This document shows positions 1 through 5,747 of a stretch of 5,988 nt of DNA, piece by piece. The DNA is from an uncultured Lachnospiraceae bacterium. GTDB lineage: Bacteria; Bacillota; Clostridia; Lachnospirales; Lachnospiraceae. The translations under genes and the position numbers were made by a program. Each line of letters begins with the position of its first letter. The first letter of the stretch is position 1. Where the stretch lies: NCBI GenBank assembly GCA_900546495.1, contig URDN01000076.1:1-5988 (forward strand). Direction: 5' to 3'. The notes beneath the pieces were generated by a model. It saw nothing but the letters and a program-made list of their open reading frames with translations. It did not search any database and had not been told where the DNA came from.

Positions 1-2
1 TA

Positions 3-116
3 CCAATTTTTATTATGATTTTTTTGGTCGGTCTGTTGCAGATTGTACTTTCCTGTGTTTTAAGCAGTAATCTGAAAAAGGAAACGCTGGTAGAAAGAAT
101 AAGGTATCAGGGATAG
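3..116 (+). CDS. C-terminal end of a probable FtsX-type ABC transporter permease (partial)
   Basis: This open frame runs in from the left edge and ends at a TAG at 114-116, giving 37 residues. They consist of a very hydrophobic stretch (PIFIMIFLVGLLQIVLSCVL, about residues 1-20), which fits a final transmembrane helix. A short basic, polar tail follows, ending KKETLVERIRYQG. A last helix followed by an R/K-rich tail containing a (S/T)L(V/I)ERIR motif is what I know from FtsX/MacB/Bce-like permeases of Firmicutes. These pair with an ATPase to move peptides or lipids or to sense antibiotics. The assignment rests on the tail alone, so another polytopic membrane protein is possible. A hairpin terminator begins 5 bases after the stop, so this gene ends its own transcript and is not joined to the genes to the right. 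Confidence 0.55.
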   Translation, partial: PIFIMIFLVGLLQIVLSCVLSSNLKKETLVERIRYQG

Positions 117-121
117 CAAGT

Positions 122-160
122 AACCAAGCTGTCACTCGGGCAATGAGTGACAGCTTGGTT
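122..160 (+). terminator. Rho-independent terminator after the permease
   Basis: A 16-bp perfect inverted repeat: 122-137 (AACCAAGCTGTCACTC) pairs with 145-160 (GAGTGACAGCTTGGTT) around a 7-base loop. The 3' side continues TTAATTGTTTC, a weak and interrupted U tract. The strength of the stem and its place 5 bases after the stop codon support a terminator. The poor U tract leaves some doubt about its efficiency. Confidence 0.75.
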
Positions 161-178
161 TAATTGTTTCTGGATTAC

Positions 179-261
179 TTGAACGCAAAATAAGCATTCC
201 CCCGCTTCAAGTGCGTAGAGCACTAAGTGGTGGGTAAGCGGATTGCGAATGTCCGCTTTAC
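179..261 (+). repeat. Interspersed structured repeat, copy 1 (83 nt, internally deleted)
   Basis: Bases 179-237 match 831-889 of copy 2 at 55 of 59 positions, and bases 238-261 match 971-994 at all 24. The 81 bases at 890-970 of copy 2 are absent here. This copy keeps the small hairpin AGTGC/GCACT (210-214 with 220-224, 5-base loop) and the distal hairpin AAGCGGA/TCCGCTT (236-242 with 252-258). It keeps only the left arm (190-200) of the long central stem. CCGCTT at 202-207 could instead pair with AAGCGG at 236-241. Both copies have the same orientation. I cannot name the family. It could be a non-autonomous element or a repeated structured RNA. Confidence 0.85.
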
Positions 262-286
262 TTCTGTGATGGAGAAAACTTATAAT
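257..286 (+). promoter_or_regulatory. Possible promoter at the right end of repeat copy 1
   Basis: A perfect TATAAT lies at 281-286. Eighteen bases upstream is TTTACT (257-262), matching 4 of 6 bases of the -35 consensus and lying almost wholly inside the repeat. If used, the transcript would start near 293 and run toward the gene at 437. A better-matching promoter lies 115 bases further on, so this one may be secondary or fortuitous. Confidence 0.35.
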
Positions 287-372
287 ATAAAAGCTCTTTT
301 AAATTTAATGGACGAAGTAATAAGTCCTTTTTACGAGAGGCATTCATGGGGGATTTGCGAAAATCTTTCTGT

Positions 373-401
373 TTTACATTTCCTACAATTAATGGTAGAA
401 T
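373..401 (+). promoter_or_regulatory. Extended -10 sigma-A type promoter for the 437-820 gene
   Basis: TTTACA (373-378, 5 of 6 bases of the -35 consensus) and TAGAAT (396-401, 5 of 6 of the -10 consensus) are separated by the ideal 17 bases. TG at 393-394, one base before the -10, gives an extended -10 element. A start near 408 would give a leader of about 30 bases. That leader holds the AAAGGA (419-424) that probably serves as ribosome site for the ATG at 437. Confidence 0.65.
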
Positions 402-436
402 AAATAGGAAAATCAGTCAAAGGAAAAGAAACGGAT

Positions 437-820
437 ATGAGTACAGATGCATGTCAAAATGTGGAATCAGCAGAAGAAAATAAAGTGCTACGTGCATGGA
501 AGTTACACATGGAACAGGTAAAAAATCAACCGAAAAACCTGAACGTAGAATTGTTGTGGCAGGTGTTATGTGAACTTCAGCAGATTCCTTTTTATACGGT
601 AAAGGGCATCCAATTTACTTATAGCATCCGGGGATACGAGATGTTTGTGGACAGAAAGGAAAAGTCGATCACGCAGGCAACGGTTTTGCTGTCGGCGCAA
701 CGCGTATTGGAAAAGCAAAATCAGAAAATTGCTATCACAGGACCGAAAAAGATCGGTACTTTTGGAGCAAGCTATTTGTACCCGATTTTTCAGCAGATTG
801 GTTTAATTGAAAATATATAA
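437..820 (+). CDS. Small protein of unknown function (127 aa)
   Basis: The ATG at 437 follows AAAGGA at 419-424, a 12-base gap that is slightly long. The promoter at 373-401 supports this start. No signal peptide or membrane segment is seen. Residues 1-35 are acidic or polar and probably helical. Residues 36-50 (NVELLWQVLCELQQI) look like an amphipathic helix. The block at about 52-82 (FYTVKGIQFTYSIRG, then EMFVDRKEKSITQATV) and the ending GPKKIGTFGASYLYPIF have the feel of a conserved family. I think I have met similar sequences in Lachnospiraceae hypothetical proteins, but I know no function. The alternation of strand and helix with a basic segment (DRKEKSIT) would allow a small winged-helix or nucleic-acid-binding fold; this is speculation. 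The gene stands alone with its own promoter, between two direct copies of a structured repeat. Confidence 0.8.
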   Translation: MSTDACQNVESAEENKVLRAWKLHMEQVKNQPKNLNVELLWQVLCELQQIPFYTVKGIQFTYSIRGYEMFVDRKEKSITQATVLLSAQRVLEKQNQKIAITGPKKIGTFGASYLYPIFQQIGLIENI

Positions 821-830
821 GAAATATGAT

Positions 831-994
831 TTGAACGCAGAATAAGCATTCCCCCGCTTCAAGTGCATAGAGCACTAATCGGTGGGTAAATGGAATGCTT
901 ATGTCAGTGGGAGTTAAAAGCTCCCACTGACAGGTCGCAAAGCGACTGCGTTCATGAGCAAGTAGCGAAAGCGGATTGCGAATGTCCGCTTTAC
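831..994 (+). repeat. Interspersed structured repeat, copy 2 (164 nt, full-length form, multi-branched fold)
   Basis: This is the longer copy of the repeat at 179-261. On the plus strand it can fold as follows. P1 is TGAACGCAG (832-840) with CTGCGTTCA (946-954), 9 bp. Inside it, P2 is ATAAGCATTCC (842-852) with GGAATGCTTAT (892-902), 11 bp, capped by AGTGC (862-866) with GCACT (872-876). P3 is GTCAGTGGGAG (903-913) with CTCCCACTGAC (921-931), 11 bp. P4 is GTCGC (934-938) with GCGAC (942-946), which shares base 946 with P1. Outside the closed domain, P5 is AAAGCGGA (968-975) with TCCGCTTT (985-992). P2 and P3 abut without a gap, as in a stacked junction. No U tract follows P3 or P5, so it is not simply a terminator. 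It ends six bases before the ribosome site of the reductase gene. Confidence 0.85.
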
Positions 995-999
995 AAATT

Positions 1000-1017
1000 G
1001 GAGGAAAATGATACGTG
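1000..1017 (+). promoter_or_regulatory. Ribosome binding site deciding a GTG start
   Basis: GGAGG (1000-1004) lies 10 bases before the GTG at 1015. An ATG at 1008 lies only 3 bases from it, in another frame, and reaches a stop after four codons (1008-1022). In the reductase frame a TGA at 1009-1011 closes the reading frame just upstream, so GTG 1015 is the first possible start. The next in-frame ATG (residue 13) would remove conserved N-terminal sequence. Confidence 0.75.
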
Positions 1018-2559
1018 AATAAAATAGATCCACAGTTCTGGAAGGCGGATATGCGGGATTTCCGGGAAAAAACAAAAGCGTTTTACAATGGAGAAATGAG
1101 CAAAGGTGACTATAAAGGTTATTCTGGTCGTTACGGAAGTTATGCACAGAAAGACGGAAAAGCAAGTATGCTCCGTCTTCGTATGACAGCAGGTCGCGTG
1201 ACAAAGGAAAAACTTGCATTTATTGCACAATCTATTCGAAAATATAATGTGAAAAAAGCACATTTTACAACTTGTGAGACGATTCAGTTACATGATCTGC
1301 AGCAGGAGGAGCTGTGTCGGATCATGGAAGATGCGCTGGATGTTGGAATTGTTACAATGGGCGGTGGTGGAGATTTTCCACGAAATGTCATGTGTTCCCC
1401 GTTGTCCGGTGTAGAAGCAGACGAGTATTTTGATGTACGTCCGTGGGCAGAGGCATCAGGTGAATATCTGATGAACTTTATCAATGCAGAGAAAATGCCG
1501 CGTAAGTTGAAAGTATGTTTTTCTAATTCGCCGAAAAATATTCCACATGCTACTTACCGTGATCTTGGTTTTGTTGCAACAAAAGAAGGAAAATTTGATG
1601 TATACAGTGCCGGTGGGCTTGGCAATAATGCCAGATTTGGTGTAAAAGTTGCAGAAGCGGTAGAGCCGGAGATGATCTTATATTACATAAAAGCGATGTG
1701 GTTGACATTTCGCGCTTATGGAAATTATGAGAATCGTGGAAAAGCCAGAACACGCTACATGCAGGAAATCTGTGGCGGCGCAGAAAATTATGCAAAGGCA
1801 TATCAGGAAAAACTGGCAGAGGTGCTGGCTTCTGGAGAAGATCTGAAAATCTCTGTAGATCCGCAGCCGGTGAACAAGAAAGATGACGGAGTACGCATTT
1901 CCGGAGTACGTATTTTACCACAGAAACAGAATGGATTATATACTGTAATCTGGCATCCGATCGGAGGACAGCCAAAGGTGGAAGAACTGTGTGCACTTTC
2001 CGATGCGATTCAGGATATGGAAGATGTTGAAATCCGCCTTGCACCGGATGAAACGGCATATATCATTAATTTAACTGGTTCAGAAGCGGAAAAAGTGCTG
2101 GATGCAACACCGAGCAGTGCAAATACTGTATTTGAGACAAGTGTAAGCTGCATTGGCGCATCCATTTGTCAGGTAGGATTGCGTGATTCTCAGGCACTTT
2201 TGCAGGCTTGTGTGGAAACAGTTCGTGAAGCGGAGATTCCAAACGGTGCATTACCGCAGATACATATTTCCGGATGCCCGTCATCCTGTGGTACCCATCA
2301 GACAGGTGTGATCGGATTCCGTGGTGCGGTAAAACGTGTGGATGATCAGCCGAAAAATGCATTTGTTTTGTTTGCAAATGGTGAGGAACATCAGGACGAA
2401 GAACGCATGGGACGTGAGATAGGAACCATGGAAGAATCTTTGATTCCACAGTTTTTGGTGGAACTTGGACAGACTGTGGCAGCTTCCGGTATGGATTATC
2501 TGAGCTGGGCGCAGAAAAATCCGGAAGGAATTGATAAAGTAGCAGAGAAATATTTGTAG
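1015..2559 (+). CDS. Siroheme nitrite/sulfite reductase (stand-alone, 514 aa)
   Basis: Siroheme/4Fe-4S reductases carry out six-electron reduction of sulfite to sulfide or of nitrite to ammonium in the cytoplasm. Here the order is an N-terminal ferredoxin-like half-domain (about residues 45-110, with HFTTCETIQLHDL at 83-95), then a first siroheme-binding segment GGGGDFPRNVMCSP (116-129). A second half-domain follows (about 295-365), then the iron-sulfur/siroheme ligand set C379-x5-C385 and C421-x3-C425 within SCIGASIC and SGCPSSC. All four cysteines are present, so the enzyme should be active. Length and domain order match single-subunit ferredoxin-dependent enzymes. No extra 2x4Fe-4S ferredoxin domain of the AsrC or DsrA type is seen, and no electron-transfer or siroheme-synthesis gene is adjacent. 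The electron donor and the choice of sulfite over nitrite cannot be read from sequence. The start is GTG. The leader contains repeat copy 2, and no clear promoter or terminator of its own was found. Confidence 0.9.
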   Translation: MNKIDPQFWKADMRDFREKTKAFYNGEMSKGDYKGYSGRYGSYAQKDGKASMLRLRMTAGRVTKEKLAFIAQSIRKYNVKKAHFTTCETIQLHDLQQEELCRIMEDALDVGIVTMGGGGDFPRNVMCSPLSGVEADEYFDVRPWAEASGEYLMNFINAEKMPRKLKVCFSNSPKNIPHATYRDLGFVATKEGKFDVYSAGGLGNNARFGVKVAEAVEPEMILYYIKAMWLTFRAYGNYENRGKARTRYMQEICGGAENYAKAYQEKLAEVLASGEDLKISVDPQPVNKKDDGVRISGVRILPQKQNGLYTVIWHPIGGQPKVEELCALSDAIQDMEDVEIRLAPDETAYIINLTGSEAEKVLDATPSSANTVFETSVSCIGASICQVGLRDSQALLQACVETVREAEIPNGALPQIHISGCPSSCGTHQTGVIGFRGAVKRVDDQPKNAFVLFANGEEHQDEERMGREIGTMEESLIPQFLVELGQTVAASGMDYLSWAQKNPEGIDKVAEKYL

Positions 2560-2560
2560 T

Positions 2561-2600
2561 CAGCAATGTTTTCTTACTTTACAGAAGAACGGCATTGTTG
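2561..2600 (+). other. Imperfect hairpin just after the reductase stop
   Basis: CAGCAATG (2561-2568) can pair with CATTGTTG (2593-2600), 8 bp with one G-U pair. Within it TTCTT (2571-2575) can pair with AAGAA (2585-2589). It is followed by AAAAAATG rather than a U tract, so it is not a standard intrinsic terminator. It may act as a 3'-end stabiliser or a weak attenuator. TTCTTACTTT (2571-2580) also has a perfect 10-bp complement at 2642-2651, offering an alternative pairing across 61 bases. Confidence 0.35.
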
Positions 2601-2719
2601 AAAAAATGAAAGATATGAAAATAGCTTGATTAAGCATAGAAAAGTAAGAATTTCCTTGTTTCTAATAAAAATAGCTATGGGAGAACTTGCAATTGAAATT
2701 AGATGAGGAGGAAAACGCG

Positions 2720-3208
2720 ATGGAGCGTCGGGATAAAATCAATTATTATCTGGATCTGGCTGAAATTGTGGGACAGCGCGGAACCTGTCTGCGCAGACAT
2801 TATGGTGCCGTTATTGTAAAAAATGATGAAGTTATTTCCACCGGTTACGTGGGAGCTCCAAGAGGCAGAAAAAACTGTTCTGACTTAGGAATCTGTATCC
2901 GGCAGAAAATGAATGTGCCGAGAGGCGAGCGCTATGAGCTCTGCCGCAGTGTGCATGCAGAGGCAAATGCAATCATCAGTGCATCCAGAGGAAAAATGAT
3001 CGGAAGTACGTTATATCTGGTTGGGAAAGAAGCAGACACTGGGAAATATGTAAAGAATTCCAACAGTTGTTCCATGTGCAAACGAATGATCATCAATGCC
3101 GGAATTGACCGGGTGTATATTCGTGATTCCAGGGATGAGTATCGAATGATTCAGGTGCAGCAGTGGATTGACGATGATGAATCTCTGGCAGGAACGTTTG
3201 GATATTAG
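2720..3208 (+). CDS. Deoxycytidylate (dCMP) deaminase, ComEB-like (162 aa)
   Basis: This zinc enzyme deaminates dCMP to dUMP, the substrate of thymidylate synthase. The zinc site of the cytidine/deoxycytidylate deaminase family is visible as H79-A-E81 (in SVHAEANAI, E81 the proton shuttle) and C117-x2-C120 (NSCSMCKRM). Around it are family features: QRGTCLRRHYGAVIVKN (19-35), STGYVGAPRG (40-49) and a further cysteine set (C53, C59, C75) that may hold a structural zinc. The length is normal for the family. I choose ATG 2720 because GAGGAGG (2705-2711) precedes it by 8 bases. A TTG 33 bases upstream (2687) keeps the frame open but has only GGGAG too close to it and would add an atypical acidic leader. 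Nearest relatives are Gram-positive ComEB-type deaminases. No competence genes are nearby, so a nucleotide-metabolism role is the likely one. Confidence 0.92.
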   Translation: MERRDKINYYLDLAEIVGQRGTCLRRHYGAVIVKNDEVISTGYVGAPRGRKNCSDLGICIRQKMNVPRGERYELCRSVHAEANAIISASRGKMIGSTLYLVGKEADTGKYVKNSNSCSMCKRMIINAGIDRVYIRDSRDEYRMIQVQQWIDDDESLAGTFGY

Positions 3209-3330
3209 AACAGATGATATACAGAAGTGAATAGATGAATATAAGGTCAGAGAAAAACACAGAAAAGCGATACGAAGAAAATGAAATCGCAATCGAAATC
3301 AGGAGAAAATAAGGCAGGTAAAAGAATCAT

Positions 3331-4344
3331 ATGATACAGGATATTGCACCATTTCATTTTAATAACGAGTGGCATAAATTACAACCGGAGAAAAATGACT
3401 GGATCATCTGTATGCAGGAGCGGAAAATATTGCTACGGGGAACAAGAGAAGACATTTCTTTTCCACGTTATCATGAATTAAAGAAACAGGTGCAGAACGG
3501 AGATCGGTTTGTGTATCTGTTTGCAGTTGGTGAGGAACGATTTTTCCTGTATCAGCAGCATCAGTACAAAGAACGGGAAGAACTGAACTTGTTACATCAG
3601 CAACTGTCCGTTGGAAAAAAACAATTGGAAAATTCCGGGAAACAATTTTGCGAAAAAACACAGCCGGAAAGTTCTGATAAGCAATCTGACACGGAAAAAC
3701 AACAGAAAGATTCTGATGAACAGTTGGAGAAACAATTAGAATTTCACTATGAAACAACCCGTTACCTGCGCGGCGCTGCACCACAGCATCTGTGTTATGC
3801 GGGACTGGTCGGTGCACAGTTAGCCGGTTGGTATGCGGCACACCGTTTTTGCGGTGGATGCGGAACCCGCATGATTTCGGATGAACGGGAGCGAATGATG
3901 CGCTGTCCGGTTTGTGGTCAGATGGAATATCCAAAAATCTGTCCGTGTGTGATCGTCGGAGTAATGCACAAAGGGAAAATTCTGGTCAGCTGGTACAAGA
4001 ATGGGTTCCGAGATCGTTATGCGCTGATTGCCGGTTTTGCGGAGGTGGGTGAGACTATTGAAGAAACCGTTGCCAGAGAAGTGTATGAGGAGACGCATTT
4101 GCATGTGAAAAATCTGCGTTATTACAAAAGTCAGCCGTGGCCTTATTCAGAAAGTCTCTTGTTTGGATTTTTCTGTGAAATGGATGGAAAAGATCATATC
4201 ATTATTCAGGAGGATGAGCTTGCCATGGCAAAATGGGTGACACCGGAAGAAATTTTTGAGTCATCGGATAATTTTTCGCTGACAAATGAGATGATCTGTA
4301 AATTTAAGGAAGATATGACAAAGCATAAACATCTTTGCTTGTAA
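3331..4344 (+). CDS. nudC: NAD(H) pyrophosphatase-like Nudix hydrolase with zinc ribbon (NudC type, 337 aa)
   Basis: NudC enzymes split NADH/NAD+ into NMN(H) and AMP and remove NAD caps from RNA. Domains in order: an N-terminal domain (1 to about 80, starting MIQDIAP); a hydrophilic Q/K/E/S-rich linker (about 94-137); a short helical part (138-171); a zinc ribbon C174-x2-C177 ... C192-x2-C195; and the Nudix domain (about 203-310). The Nudix box runs G235-x5-E241-x7-R249-E250-V-x-E253-E254, so the metal-binding glutamates are present. The usual glycine near its end is His256. SQPWPYSES (267-275) corresponds to the SQPWPFPxS signature that separates NADH pyrophosphatases from other Nudix enzymes. 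At 337 residues it is about 80 longer than E. coli NudC (257), largely because of the linker. The ribosome site is weak (AGG at 3316-3318, 12 bases away), with a stronger AGGAG further upstream. No promoter or terminator was found in the gaps on either side. Confidence 0.9.
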   Translation: MIQDIAPFHFNNEWHKLQPEKNDWIICMQERKILLRGTREDISFPRYHELKKQVQNGDRFVYLFAVGEERFFLYQQHQYKEREELNLLHQQLSVGKKQLENSGKQFCEKTQPESSDKQSDTEKQQKDSDEQLEKQLEFHYETTRYLRGAAPQHLCYAGLVGAQLAGWYAAHRFCGGCGTRMISDERERMMRCPVCGQMEYPKICPCVIVGVMHKGKILVSWYKNGFRDRYALIAGFAEVGETIEETVAREVYEETHLHVKNLRYYKSQPWPYSESLLFGFFCEMDGKDHIIIQEDELAMAKWVTPEEIFESSDNFSLTNEMICKFKEDMTKHKHLCL

Positions 4345-4495
4345 GAGGGAGTTTTTGTCTATAAAATAATGATAAGCAGGTGAATATCCAAATATTGTTT
4401 CTGAAGAAAAAGCAGGAATAAGTGATAAAAGCAGCATTAAAATATAACAGTATGGAACTGATAATGATAGAAATGGCAGGGGAATAGAAAACAAT
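4345..4495. other. A-rich intergenic gap between the Nudix and methyltransferase genes
   Basis: These 151 bases are strongly A-rich on the plus strand and hold no hairpin with a U tract, no clear -35/-10 pair at normal spacing and no credible small ORF with a ribosome site. AGGGGA at 4478-4483 is the probable ribosome site of the next gene. Read-through from the Nudix gene is therefore possible. Confidence 0.5.
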
Positions 4496-5710
4496 ATGAT
4501 AAAACAGGAAAATCTGGCAATTGTAACATTGAAAAAAGGAGAGGGGCGTACCATCAAAGCAGGCGGTGCGTGGGTGTTCAATAATGAGATTGAGACCATT
4601 ACCGGTCGTTTTCACAACGGAGATATCGTGCTGGTGCATGATTTTGACGGGTATCCGATGGGAAAAGGTTATATCAATCAGAATTCAAAAATCCGTGTGC
4701 GTCTGCTGACGAGACATGTGGATCAGGAGATCGATGAGGCATTTTTTGAAATGCGTCTGCAAAATGCATGGAATTACCGAAAAGATACGGTTGACACTTC
4801 TTCCTGTCGTCTGGTGTTCGGTGAGGCAGATTTCCTGCCGGGAATTGTAATTGATAAATACGAAAATGTGCTGGTCATGGAGTGTCTGACCCTTGGCATG
4901 GAGCGTTATAAAGAACTGCTGGCAGATCTGATGAGACAGATTTTACAAAAGGACGGTATTCCGATTCGTGGCGTTTACGAGCGAAGCGATGCAAAAGAGC
5001 GGGAAAAAGAAGGATTAAGCAGAGTAAAAGGTTTCATAGGTGATGAATTTGATACAAATGTAGAAATCGTGGAAAATGGTGTGCATTACATGGTGGATGT
5101 GGTGAATGGTCAGAAAACCGGATTTTTCCTGGATCAGAAATATAACCGTCTGGCAATTCAGAAATTATGCAAGGGAAAACGTGTGCTGGATTGCTTTACT
5201 CACATGGGAACCTTTGCGTTAAATGCAGGAATCGCGGGAGCAAGAGAGGTAACCGGACTGGATATTTCAGAATTTGCAGTAGAGCAGGCAACCCAAAATG
5301 CAAAACGCAATGGTTTGAGTGAAACAGTGAAATTTCGCGCGGCAAACGTACTGGACGAACTTCCGAAACTGGCAGCAGCCGGAGAAAAGTATGATGTAGT
5401 GATTTTGGATCCGCCGGCATTTACAAAATCCCGCCAGGCAACAAAAAATGCGATTAAAGGTTACCGTGAGATCAACATGAAAGGTTTGAAATTGGTGAAG
5501 GACGGCGGATATCTGGCTACCTGTTCCTGTTCGCATTTTATGACACAGGAGCTGCTGGCAAAGACAATCCGTGAGGCAGCACGTTCCACTCATAAGAGAC
5601 TGCGTCAGGTAGAATTCCGGACACAGTCTGCGGATCATCCGATTTTGTGGGCGGCAGATGAGTCTTATTATCTTAAGTTCTTCATTTTTCAGGTTGTTGA
5701 CGAAAAATAG
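4496..5710 (+). CDS. rlmI: Class I SAM-dependent rRNA methyltransferase with PUA domain, RlmI family (404 aa)
   Basis: The family methylates 23S rRNA; E. coli RlmI makes m5C1962. An N-terminal PUA-like RNA-binding domain (about 5-75, with LKKGEGRTIKAGGAWVF and GYINQNSKIRVRLL) is followed by a central domain (about 80-190, including LVFGEADFLPGIVIDKY at 106-122 and YERSDAKERE at 161-170). The Rossmann methyltransferase domain (about 195-400) comes last. It shows NGQKTGFFLDQ (204-214), SAM motif I VLDCFTHMGTFALNAG (230-245), acidic loop GLDIS (254-258), motif IV DPPAFTKSR (305-313) and TCSCS (342-346), whose cysteines fit the m5C-type catalytic position. Length agrees with RlmI (about 396). Target base and position in this organism are inferred; a Staphylococcus relative has been reported to make a different rRNA mark (m7G), so the name is provisional. 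ATG 4496 follows AGGGGA by 12 bases. A strong terminator begins 5 bases after the stop. Confidence 0.9.
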   Translation: MIKQENLAIVTLKKGEGRTIKAGGAWVFNNEIETITGRFHNGDIVLVHDFDGYPMGKGYINQNSKIRVRLLTRHVDQEIDEAFFEMRLQNAWNYRKDTVDTSSCRLVFGEADFLPGIVIDKYENVLVMECLTLGMERYKELLADLMRQILQKDGIPIRGVYERSDAKEREKEGLSRVKGFIGDEFDTNVEIVENGVHYMVDVVNGQKTGFFLDQKYNRLAIQKLCKGKRVLDCFTHMGTFALNAGIAGAREVTGLDISEFAVEQATQNAKRNGLSETVKFRAANVLDELPKLAAAGEKYDVVILDPPAFTKSRQATKNAIKGYREINMKGLKLVKDGGYLATCSCSHFMTQELLAKTIREAARSTHKRLRQVEFRTQSADHPILWAADESYYLKFFIFQVVDEK

Positions 5711-5715
5711 TAGAG

Positions 5716-5747
5716 AAAAAAATCCGCTGGTTTAGCGGATTTTTTTT
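5716..5747. terminator. Strong bidirectional intrinsic terminator
   Basis: ATCCGCT (5722-5728) pairs with AGCGGAT (5734-5740) around a GGTTT loop, and the A run 5716-5721 can extend the stem by pairing with the T run 5741-5746. The plus-strand T tract (5740-5747) ends the methyltransferase transcript. The A tract becomes a U tract on the minus strand and can end the convergent transcript. The stop codon of the minus-strand ORF lies in the loop and right arm (5732-5734). Confidence 0.9.

Noticed and set aside
903..931. 11-bp hairpin in the repeat as a terminator for the 437-820 gene
   Set aside because: No U tract follows it (AGGTCGC), and it fits better as one arm of the larger repeat fold.
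179..994. CRISPR array or classical insertion sequence
   Set aside because: Only two copies 650 bases apart, no regular spacers, no transposase and no clear terminal inverted repeats or target duplication.
1008..1022. ATG overlapping the GTG start of the reductase, giving a four-codon ORF
   Set aside because: Only 3 bases from the GGAGG and no meaningful product; coupling is possible but nothing supports it.
914..1263. Minus-strand ORFs opposite the repeat and the reductase N-terminus
   Set aside because: They lie opposite a well-supported gene, lack ribosome sites and show Cys/His/Phe-rich compositions typical of antisense shadow frames.
2687..2719. TTG start that would lengthen the dCMP deaminase by 11 residues
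   Set aside because: GAGGAGG is ideally placed for the ATG at 2720, the extra residues are acidic and atypical for the family, and the TTG lacks a well-spaced ribosome site.
3235..3312. A 25-codon open frame (MNIRSEKNTEKRY...) between the dCMP deaminase and the Nudix gene
   Set aside because: No ribosome binding site, highly charged composition expected from A-rich DNA, and no recognisable similarity.
4261..4639. Hydrophobic minus-strand ORFs across the gap before the methyltransferase
   Set aside because: The hydrophobicity comes from reading A-rich DNA as T-rich; they overlap two solid plus-strand genes and have no ribosome site.
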